From the NCBI GenBank assembly GCA_002342415.1, contig DDPY01000044.1, forward strand, positions 350 through 13,824: a stretch of DNA of 13,475 bases, read 5' to 3'. The DNA is from Prevotella sp. UBA2456 (lineage in GTDB: Bacteria > Bacteroidota > Bacteroidia > Bacteroidales > Bacteroidaceae). The notes under the pieces were generated by a model. It made no database searches, was not told the DNA's origin, and worked only from the letters and a program-made list of their open reading frames with translations. Shown here in pieces: positions 1 to 6,227 of this stretch (the stretch's first letter is position 1; each line of letters starts with the position of its first letter). The position numbers and the translations under genes were made by a program.

Positions 1-773
1 GGCGTCAACACCACTTGCAGGGCTTCCTCCTCTTGCTTAGTCTTCATGTTGAGGTCATTCTTGAACACATCGATGGCTTTCTGGCGCATGGCGGTAATAA
101 CATTCGGCAGGTTGGCCACGTCGTCCACACGGATATAGGCCTGATAGTTCCAGTTCTGATAGTTGCCTTCGTTAGAGTTAATACCGATAAAGCTGATGCC
201 GTGCAGGAAGTTATTTTCCGGATAGTCTTCTATCACGGCACACACATTGAAAATCCAGCCATCCTCCCATTTGTATTTCATGGTTTTGCCTGCTGCATTG
301 GCAGTGCCAAAGATGCGCATGGCTTCAGAACGGGGCAACACGATATTGCCCAACTGCTTCAAGCCCTTCAAATCGCCGCAGATGACTTTTGGCTCGAAGA
401 CGCTCATAAAGTCGCGAATACCATACACCAGATTCAGCGAATACTCCTGATCGCCCAACATATACTGGTCGATTCTTGTCCAGCCCTCTTCGATGCCATA
501 GCCCTTGATATGCGGCGACGCTGCTGCCAACTGCTCCACCAGCGGGCGGGGCAGCGTCACGCCATAGTCCTCCATGCCAGGCCCTAACTTCAAGGTCAGA
601 CGGAACAGCCTCTCGTGCTCCGCAAAACTCTTGTTGTAGCCCAGGTCGTAGCTGACCTGCGTCATGATGACAAAGAACGAGGCAAAAGCCAGGCTCAGGC
701 CCAGCAGATTCAGCAAGCTTGCCGACACAAACTTGCGGAACATGGATGTAAAGTTTCTGATGATAGTCTTCAT
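1..773 (-). CDS. FtsX/MacB-type ABC transporter permease, N-terminal part (runs off left edge)
   Basis: An open frame of 257 codons begins with ATG at 773 and reaches the window edge without a stop, so the C-terminal part is missing. The product starts with a short basic segment (MKTIIRNFTSMFRKF), then one hydrophobic helix at about residues 16-37. A soluble periplasmic region follows, with features of the MacB periplasmic core: YNKSFAEHERLFRL just after the helix, then LPRSEAMRIFG and VIEDYPENNFLHG. In this family such proteins form the membrane part of tripartite export or lipoprotein/peptide efflux systems with a separate ATPase and adaptor. It resembles the permease at 10138-12537 in layout but is not a close copy. 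The start is chosen because the predicted membrane helix follows at once and a promoter lies about 55 bp upstream. No clear Shine-Dalgarno site is seen. The substrate cannot be told from sequence. Confidence 0.85.
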   Translation of the reverse strand, partial: MKTIIRNFTSMFRKFVSASLLNLLGLSLAFASFFVIMTQVSYDLGYNKSFAEHERLFRLTLKLGPGMEDYGVTLPRPLVEQLAAASPHIKGYGIEEGWTRIDQYMLGDQEYSLNLVYGIRDFMSVFEPKVICGDLKGLKQLGNIVLPRSEAMRIFGTANAAGKTMKYKWEDGWIFNVCAVIEDYPENNFLHGISFIGINSNEGNYQNWNYQAYIRVDDVANLPNVITAMRQKAIDVFKNDLNMKTKQEEEALQVVLT

Positions 774-825
774 ATCATTTACGATTTGACGATTTACGAT
801 TTACTATTTATTTACGATTTACGCT
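774..825 (-). repeat. Degenerate TTTACGA heptamer repeat in the permease leader
   Basis: Read on the plus strand, the 52 bases contain about six to seven imperfect copies of TTTACGA, including TTTGACGA, TTTACTA and a shortened TTTAT. The repeat fills the stretch between the predicted transcription start and the ATG at 773. Copy-number change by slippage would alter the leader length. That effect is an inference. Confidence 0.75.
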
Positions 826-826
826 G

Positions 827-857
827 CAAAAGTACGGCAATAAAACGAATCCGCCAA
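827..857 (-). promoter_or_regulatory. Bacteroidetes-type promoter for the 1-773 permease
   Basis: On the minus strand TACTTTTG (834-827) matches the Bacteroidetes -7 consensus TAnnTTTG. A TTG (857-855) lies 20 bp upstream as the -33 element. Transcription would start at about 820-823, giving a leader of roughly 50 nt made almost entirely of the heptamer repeat. Confidence 0.6.
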
Positions 858-883
858 GGTTTCGGGCCCCGGCGGAAGCAGAT

Positions 884-923
884 TGTCTAAAAATTAGACA
901 GTAAAGCGTATGATTTTTAGACA
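884..923. promoter_or_regulatory. Palindrome TGTCTAA-AAA-TTAGACA plus an extra half-site
   Basis: A perfect 7-bp inverted repeat with a 3-bp centre lies at 884-900, and a further TTAGACA half-site at 917-923. The palindrome is about 60-75 bp upstream of the predicted transcription start of the permease gene, a typical place for an activator or enhancer-binding site. It also lies downstream of the barrel pseudogene stop at 982, but no T-run follows it on the minus strand, so a terminator is less likely. The cognate regulator is not visible in the window. Two-component NtrC-type regulators often accompany such permeases in Bacteroidetes, but I found no convincing -24/-12 element. Confidence 0.5.
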
Positions 924-981
924 CTATCGCCTTTCTTGACGATTATGTCGTTCAGTTGCCGTCTTTGGATGTTCAATCATC

Positions 982-3188
982 TCATTGTCCCTTCGTGATA
1001 CCACCCACCACGTCATCGTTCTCGATGCTGTGCTCCGTCTTCTTCACACTGGCCTTGAGCGAGCCGAAGCGCCAGGAGAGCGAGAGGCTGAACGAGCGGC
1101 CGTGATTCCACGAGGTCTGACGGTCGCGGTAGTCGCCATTGACGGCCTCAGCGCTGGATGTCATGTGATTGTTGAATAGATTGTTGGCTCCGAGGCGCAC
1201 CGTCAGGCGGTCGCCCTTGAGGAACGAACGCTGCAGGGAGGCATAATAGCCGTAATAGGAGTGCTGCACGTAGTAGATGCTCGAAGGGCTATGGCCTATC
1301 TTGCCATACACCGCCAGATTGAGTTTCAACTTCCAAGACAACTGCTGCGAGAGGTTGGCATAGTAGTTGTCCGACCATCCGTAGTTGCGATAGTCAAGGT
1401 TGGGGTTGGCATAATGTTCATAGCGGATGTTGTTGTTGACAACCAGTGTCGTGCCGTCGAACGGTTTCCACTGCACATACTGCTCGAACGAGAAGCGGCG
1501 ATAGCGCCGAACGTTGTCGTAGGTCAGATAGCGCACATCGCCCTGAGCTGTCTGGACGGAGGCGATGCCGCCATTGCTGAACCGATAGCCGGGAGCCAGC
1601 TGCAGCGTGAGCCGCCGGCCTATATACATATAGATGAGCGAGAGGCTCTGCGAGTGGGAACTCACCAAGAGCGGATTTCCTTGCTGCACCACATTGGGCG
1701 AGGTCGAGACGGCAGGGTTGAGATAAGAGATGCCCGGGCGGTTGATGCTCGTGGTGTAGTTCAGCTTCAGCGACTGCGATGGCGTCAGCTGATACTTCAG
1801 GCTCGCCTGCGGCACCCAGTCGTTCAGCCGATGACTGAAGGCCGCATTTGTGCCATCGGGATAACTGCCTCGCATATAGCTATACTCGTAGCGCAAACCC
1901 GCACGGGCAGACCACTTGTCAGCATTGTAGATGTAGTCGGCATATCCGGCCAAAACTCGCGTGGTATGCTCGAAACGGTTATCGGTAGTGGGCATACTGC
2001 CATAGAAGTCTTGCGTGTTGTGGCTGTTGTTATTGCGATCTATGTATTTCGCTCCTATTTCTATTTGGTGCCCTTTGCCCAACGGGCGGAGCCAGTCAGC
2101 CTGCAGGGTATGCTCCGTGAAGCGTTCGCGCTCGGTCTGCAGACTGTTGGTATAGGCGAAGGGCACGCTGACCAAGTTGTCGTAGGTGTTCTCCTGGTCA
2201 GTATGTTGGCGCGTCAGGGCGAGCATATACGAGAGAGTGAGCCGCTCGCCCTTCCGACGCGTCCGATGCTCATAGTCCAGTCTGCCGTTCCACGAACTGT
2301 GACTGTAGCCAGGCATCCAGTAGTGATTGCTGAAACTATAAAGAGGCTGTGCTGCCGCGTTGCTCATTTTCGTCCAGCCGTCTCCCTGCACATTCAACTT
2401 ATAGAAATAGCCGCCAAAGGAGCCGACAGCAGATTGAGCGAATCGAGGTCGTAGCTGGCATTGAGGTTGGTATAGTGGATGCCGCCAGGATTGCTGCCAT
2501 CGCTATGCGCCAACAGGCGGTTGCCAGTTGCAAGGAATATCCGCTCCGTATCTTGGCTGTTCTCCGTCAACTTGGACGACATACCGCCATAGCCGTAGTC
2601 CACCGATAGCAGCAACTTGCCCATCTGTCCTGTCAGCGAGGTATAAAGGTTTGGATTGTTCAGCGACGTGTAGGTGGCCGATACCACACCCGTCAGTCCG
2701 TCGAGCTTCGAGCCGTCCATCATCACGATGTTCAGGATGGCATCCACGCCCTCGGCATCCTCGCGGGCACCAGGGTCGGTGATGACCTCTATGCGCCTGA
2801 CCATCGAGGCGGGCATGGCCTTCAGCACCTCCTTGGCATTCTTCGACAGATTGGGGTCGTAGTGGCCGTTCTTATAGATTTTGAAGTTGCTGTTGCCCTT
2901 CACGAGGATGTTGTCCTGACCGTCCACCGTCACCATCGGCACTTTGCGCAGCATGTCGAGCACAGTCTGCGTCTTCGATTCGTCATCAGCCTGCACATCG
3001 TAGCCGATGCGGTCTACCTCCTGTTTGATGAGCTGGCGCTGGGCCTTGATCTCCACGCCTTCCAGCTCCTGGTTCCAGGTGATGCTGTCGCGTTTTACGC
3101 TCACGGTGTCGCTCTGGTTTTGGGCCAGTAGTCCCCCTGCTTTCACCGCCATCAGCAGTGAAAGGCACATGATTCTAAGATGTCTCAT
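982..3188 (-). pseudogene. TonB-dependent-receptor-like outer-membrane beta-barrel, split by a frameshift
   Basis: Two overlapping frames together encode one protein of about 735 aa. The upstream part (3188-2394) has a signal peptide at residues 1-22 ending LLAQ. A plug-like domain follows at about 42-155, with TVLDMLRKVPMVTVDG, IRRIEVI-like MVRRIEVITDPG and AILNIVMM, then the first barrel strands. It ends after DSLNLLS with a false tail, PLAAISIS. The downstream part continues GSFGGYFYKLNVQGDGW and runs through alternating aromatic strands to 982. One missing G near 2423-2424 explains the break, since restoring it joins LLS to GSFGG. The protein lacks the N-terminal carboxypeptidase-like domain usual in many Bacteroidetes relatives. 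It follows the secreted-protein gene by 12 bp and looks like the last gene of the ECF sigma operon, probably its regulated output. A true mutation and a sequencing error cannot be told apart here. Confidence 0.85.
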
Positions 3189-3200
3189 TGGATTAAGTTT

Positions 3201-4070
3201 CTACTTCTTAAGTCGCTCGATGCTCATGTCAAACAACTGCTGTATGAATTCATCGTTGGTTTTCTTTCTCAGTTTCGTTATCTGCGTCGCTACCATGTTC
3301 TTCTCCACGTCTTCGAGCGACTTGGCATTCTTGCACAGCTTGTATATCTGCGTGGCATAGTTGTTGGCCGCCGTACCATCAGGATTCTTCAGGAACAGAT
3401 TCTTATAGGTGTTAAACTCCGTCAGCCATACTTCCGAAGTCTTCTCTGACGAAAATCCAGACCAAGAGAACCCGCCGTCTGACGAGAATCCACTACCGCT
3501 CATTTTGATGTTTTTCCCATTCACCGTGATGGTACTTGACTGGTATCTGCTTTGGCGGAATTTCTGCGTGGTGGCGTAAGTCTTGACGATTCTCCCGCTT
3601 ATCTTATCGCCATCGTCCACCCACTCCAAAGCGTAGGCATAACGGTGCTGACGCAGAGAGTCCTCTGGGTCGAGGAAGCAGGCATAGATCCATTTTGACC
3701 CCTGCATCAGCCCGATGGCCACTCCCCCCTTTTTACTGTTACCCACAGCTAGCGAAACATAATCCTCGCTATTCCCATGTGTACCCGAACTGACGTTATA
3801 GGCTTGCGCCTCATCCTGCAGGAAAGCCTTTCGGATGTCATCCACCAGATGTTTAGCTTTCTGATTGCGTATCGTGAAGTCGAAGGTGTCTTCCAGTCCC
3901 TCCATCATGCCCGTATCGGGGTCTTTATCCAAGGAATGTCTGGCAGAGACTTCTCGGATGTCCTTACTCTGTCTTAGGGCATCGAATGCCTTTTGTATGT
4001 TCTCTTGTGCCATGCTGACGGCTGGCAACAGCATGAGCAACCCTGCGATAAAAATGCTTTTACTCTTCAT
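3201..4070 (-). CDS. Secreted protein of unknown function in the ECF sigma operon
   Basis: The 289-aa product begins with a clear signal peptide, MKSKSIFIAGLLMLLPAVSMA, with cleavage likely after A-M-A or A-Q. The mature part is soluble in appearance. It has an N-terminal charged helical stretch, a central region rich in beta-type sequence (YVSLAVGNSKKGGVAIGLM, WIYACFLD) and a Ser/Gly-rich segment around SGSGFSSDGGFSWSGFSSE. The C-terminal third is lysine-rich and helical and ends SIERLKK. I do not recognise a named domain. Proteins of this kind commonly follow sigma/anti-sigma pairs in Bacteroidales, and a periplasmic or surface role linked to sensing is possible but unproved. ATG at 4070 is preferred over the TTG at 4076 because the signal peptide starts there. 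It overlaps the anti-sigma gene by 11 bp, which suggests translational coupling. Confidence 0.85.
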   Translation of the reverse strand: MKSKSIFIAGLLMLLPAVSMAQENIQKAFDALRQSKDIREVSARHSLDKDPDTGMMEGLEDTFDFTIRNQKAKHLVDDIRKAFLQDEAQAYNVSSGTHGNSEDYVSLAVGNSKKGGVAIGLMQGSKWIYACFLDPEDSLRQHRYAYALEWVDDGDKISGRIVKTYATTQKFRQSRYQSSTITVNGKNIKMSGSGFSSDGGFSWSGFSSEKTSEVWLTEFNTYKNLFLKNPDGTAANNYATQIYKLCKNAKSLEDVEKNMVATQITKLRKKTNDEFIQQLFDMSIERLKK

Positions 4071-4761
4071 ATGCAAAATATTCTTTAGGTTCGTTCGTAT
4101 AAATGATTGTTCCGTCTTCCTGCTGGATGGCTACGTAGCCGGAGGCTGTCAGTTGAGCATGCAGAATCTCCTGCTGGGCCTGCTCCATCTCCTGTTCTGC
4201 CTGCTGCTGTTTCTTTGCCGCCTCAGCCATCAGGGCGTATGCCTTGTCGTAGTCGGTCATCGTGGGCTGGGGCTTGCGCAGTCGGCGCTTGGGAAGACCC
4301 TCACCCTGCCCCTCCCTCGTGGGGAGGGGAGTAGATAGTTTTTCCCTTGATTTCTCCGCAGAGCCCTCTATAGATTTCCACACAGAATCCTCGTCTTGAG
4401 TGTAACTACTCCCCTCTCTACAAGGGAGGGGGTGGGGCTGCTGAGGCTTCTCCTTTTCTTCCACTTGGGCTGTCACGTCAGACTTTGGCCGGTTTTCTTT
4501 TAACCCTTGTGTGGTTGCAAACACCACCAGTGCTGCCACGACAGCTGCCGCTATGCGCCAAGACCACCAACGGTGTGAAGGCTTTTCCGTTGGCCTCATG
4601 CTGTCTATCTCAGCAAACAGCATTCGATAGTCCTCCCACTCCGCAGGCACATCGCTACGGGTGAAGTATTGGTGAAGAATGTCTTCTTCTTCCAATGTCG
4701 TCATGCCCTCCATATATTTGTCGAGCAGCGACTGTATGAATGCTTTCGTGTACTGTATCAT
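4060..4761 (-). CDS. Single-pass membrane anti-sigma-like protein with an in-frame repeat insertion
   Basis: The product has 233 aa. Residues 1-58 are an acidic helical segment (LLDKYMEGMTTLEEEDILHQYF) of the kind that binds ECF sigma factors in Bacteroidetes. One membrane helix spans about 68-84 (IAAAVVAALVVFATT) and is preceded by K/R/W residues, consistent with the N-terminus in the cytoplasm. The periplasmic part holds a low-complexity linker at about 108-155 encoded by a palindromic repeat pair, then a Q/E-rich coiled coil at about 175-205, and an end rich in aromatic and acidic residues. No zinc-binding H-x3-C-x2-C motif or FecR domain is seen. The start ATGA overlaps the sigma stop codon, so the two are translationally coupled and probably made in fixed ratio. 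The anti-sigma role is inferred from position and topology. Confidence 0.75.
   Translation of the reverse strand: MIQYTKAFIQSLLDKYMEGMTTLEEEDILHQYFTRSDVPAEWEDYRMLFAEIDSMRPTEKPSHRWWSWRIAAAVVAALVVFATTQGLKENRPKSDVTAQVEEKEKPQQPHPLPCREGSSYTQDEDSVWKSIEGSAEKSREKLSTPLPTREGQGEGLPKRRLRKPQPTMTDYDKAYALMAEAAKKQQQAEQEMEQAQQEILHAQLTASGYVAIQQEDGTIIYTNEPKEYFAYEE
4298..4440. repeat. Pair of inverted REP-like GC-rich palindromes inside the anti-sigma gene
   Basis: The left unit contains CCCCTCCC-TCGTG-GGGAGGGG (4309-4329). The right unit contains CCCCTC (4411-4416) paired with GAGGGG (4426-4431) around a 9-base loop. The units are related to each other in inverted orientation, for example GGGGAGTAG at 4326-4334 against CTACTCCCC at 4406-4414, and are separated by about 70 bp. 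The 143-bp span is read through in frame as residues 108-155, giving the low-complexity motifs PHPLPCREG and TPLPTREGQGEGL. This is the layout of a bacterial interspersed palindromic pair lying in a coding linker. Confidence 0.75.
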
Positions 4762-5252
4762 CGTTTATTCCGTTGTTTGATTTCTTCTAATAATGTTCGT
4801 CGTGCCCTTGCCAGCAGGGTGCTAACCGATGTCGTTTCGATGCCCAGCAACTGGGCTATCTCCTCGTGACTTCGCCGTTCCACTTGTCGCATATATAATA
4901 AGGTGCGCTGGGTGGTGGGCAGTTGCTGGAGTCTCTTAGTCAGCCAGACATCGTCTTCTTTCATCTCCAACTCTTCGAGTGGACTGGTATTCAGACTGAT
5001 GATCATGGTCTCGTCCAACGTCTCTGAGGGTTTTCGTCGCTGATGGTTTCTCAGCATGTGCCTAGCCATCAGAGCAACAATGGCCTCTATCGTGCGATAT
5101 TGCTCCAGTTCGTCGTGCATTTGCCACAGGCGGAGCATCACATCCTGGGCGATGTCTTCTGCTTCGTCTTTGCCCGCTCCGTAGCCGATGCAAACGCTGA
5201 GAGCCTTCTGCCGCCACGTGCGGGCTTGCTGTTCAAATGCTATTCTGTCCAT
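4758..5252 (-). CDS. ECF-family RNA polymerase sigma factor
   Basis: The 164-aa product has the two domains of group 4 sigma factors. Sigma region 2 lies at about residues 10-75, with DEAEDIAQDVMLRLWQ as the core-binding and -10 recognition helix. Sigma region 4 lies at about 103-160, with LPTTQRTLLYMRQ followed by the helix-turn-helix SHEEIAQLLGIETTSVSTLLARARR. It would direct RNA polymerase to a small set of promoters, plausibly its own operon. ATG at 5252 is preferred. An in-frame GTG at 5270 would add MYSKTS, which matches no family feature. The gene leads an operon with the overlapping anti-sigma gene, a secreted protein and an outer-membrane barrel, a layout often used for envelope or substrate sensing. 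It is not clearly FecI-type, because the next gene is not FecR-like. Confidence 0.93.
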   Translation of the reverse strand: MDRIAFEQQARTWRQKALSVCIGYGAGKDEAEDIAQDVMLRLWQMHDELEQYRTIEAIVALMARHMLRNHQRRKPSETLDETMIISLNTSPLEELEMKEDDVWLTKRLQQLPTTQRTLLYMRQVERRSHEEIAQLLGIETTSVSTLLARARRTLLEEIKQRNKR

Positions 5253-5442
5253 GCTTGTCTTGCTATACACATATTAGACACTTCAGCCTATCAAAACCAA
5301 ACCACTTTTAGCATAGCTTAACAAAAACCTCTCAAATGTTAAATAATAACACGGCACACAACTTTGTGGTCCACAAGTTTGTGTACCAAATTTTAACGCT
5401 CGTCAAATGTTAACTCACACTAAATCCAATAGAACTTACTTT
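5253..5442 (-). promoter_or_regulatory. Regulatory region upstream of the ECF sigma operon
   Basis: This AT-rich stretch holds an imperfect 15-bp inverted repeat at 5355-5385 (12 of 15 pairs, centred on T5370, core GTGG-T-CCAC). It also holds two exact copies of TCAAATGTTAA at 5332-5342 and 5403-5413, and a near copy at 5386-5396. No perfect TAnnTTTG element was found in the expected place. The minus-strand TAACATTTG at 5341-5333 is a weak candidate with one extra base. The dyad has no T-run after it, so an operator is a better guess than a terminator for the kinase gene. Confidence 0.45.
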
Positions 5443-6132
5443 TTAGACACCCTCGCCAGAGAATCGGGGCGAGAGACTGCGATACAGGTCGTAGCCGCCA
5501 GTATCGGAGGGATAGATGATAGTATCGATGAAGTAGTAGTTGCCGTCGCCACCTACCAATACATTGCCGGCAACGGCGTCGAAGATATCGTGCTGGCCGT
5601 TGGTATAGTATTCGCCATTGTCCTCCGGATGGAAACCTAAACGGAGGAACTCGTCGTGGATTTCCGCTTTCGTGGCTAAGCGGGCATTAGCAATAAAAGG
5701 TTGTTCCAATACGGCACAAACTTTCCCATCGCGATTTTCAGCAAAGCCAATCATATTGTAAGCGCAATCAGGGAAGTATTGATTGTGGGCTTTGATACGC
5801 TCAAAGAAAGGTGTCAAATTGTCGTCAGAATAACGGAAATCATTCAGTTTAATGATTTTCTTTCTATCGGCAGATAAATACGTCTCATTCTCTGACCCAC
5901 GGTCAAAGAAGTCACCGAAAAGGCTACGGTCTTCAAACCAGCAGCCTTGTTCCTGTGCCCATTGACGCAGTCTTACCAGTTGGACAGACTTGCAAGCCGT
6001 TGTTCCCGCAAGAGCTTCAATCTCTTCAAGGACTCTTCGCGCGGTTTCGGATGCTGCATCCAATATGCTACACTTGCCTTTTTCTCGGCATTCACCTTCT
6101 TGTGATAATCGTTCAGTTTGATCTCCATTCAT
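5443..6132 (-). CDS. Stand-alone protein-kinase-like protein of polyvalent-protein type
   Basis: The 229-aa product is cytoplasmic in appearance, with no signal peptide or membrane helix. Residues 79-85 (GSENETY) resemble a glycine-rich loop and K95 in KIIKLND the ATP-binding lysine strand. EQPFI (143-147) resembles the hinge, D185 and N190 in DAVAGNVLV the catalytic loop, and D203 in YFIDT the metal-binding Asp. This set resembles the kinase domain found in polyvalent proteins of phages and conjugative elements. There such domains are thought to modify host proteins, but the substrate is unknown. The N-terminal 60 residues are helical and unassigned. ATG at 6132 is chosen because AAAGAAGA lies just upstream. 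A longer frame from a TTG at 6159 would begin inside the -7 element. Part of the gene is more AT-rich than its neighbours, which hints at transfer. Other kinase-like folds remain possible. Confidence 0.7.
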   Translation of the reverse strand: MNGDQTERLSQEGECREKGKCSILDAASETARRVLEEIEALAGTTACKSVQLVRLRQWAQEQGCWFEDRSLFGDFFDRGSENETYLSADRKKIIKLNDFRYSDDNLTPFFERIKAHNQYFPDCAYNMIGFAENRDGKVCAVLEQPFIANARLATKAEIHDEFLRLGFHPEDNGEYYTNGQHDIFDAVAGNVLVGGDGNYYFIDTIIYPSDTGGYDLYRSLSPRFSGEGV

Positions 6133-6152
6133 TCTTCTTTTTATACGTTTTC

Positions 6153-6210
6153 GGTGCAAAGATACAATAATTGTTTGAAATTAACAAGCAATTCGTACGA
6201 AATCTATCCA
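6153..6210 (-). repeat. 58-bp promoter-bearing repeat, copy A (upstream of the kinase gene)
   Basis: This segment matches 10053-10110 at 54 of 58 positions with no gaps. On the minus strand it contains a good promoter: TATCTTTG (6164-6157) as the -7 element and TTG (6187-6185) 20 bp upstream as the -33 element. The predicted start site is about 20 nt before the ATG at 6132. The promoter also contains the near-palindrome ACAATTATTGT. The stretch 6211-6227 beyond it is the 3' region of the barrel gene, with a T-run immediately after that gene's stop. Confidence 0.85.
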
Positions 6211-6227
6211 AGCTCAGATAATAAAAA

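Noticed and set aside
15..587. Plus-strand open frame of 190 codons at the left end
   Set aside because: The minus strand here encodes a convincing permease with a membrane helix and periplasmic core. The plus frame is its shadow.
820..860. Sigma-54 (-24/-12) promoter for the permease at 1-773
   Set aside because: The best alignment lacks the GG of the -24 element, while the TAnnTTTG element with a TTG 20 bp upstream fits much better.
2394..2430. Programmed -1 frameshift as an explanation of the split barrel
   Set aside because: No X-XXY-YYZ slippery heptamer is visible, and such recoding is not known for this family. A single-base loss or a sequencing error is simpler.
1261..2454. Long plus-strand open frame of 397 codons opposite the barrel pseudogene
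   Set aside because: It is the antisense shadow of a clear outer-membrane barrel frame, has no domain features or promoter, and crosses the frameshift site.
6157..6159. TTG start at 6159 for the kinase-like gene
   Set aside because: It would start translation inside the -7 promoter element. ATG at 6132 has a purine-rich site just upstream.
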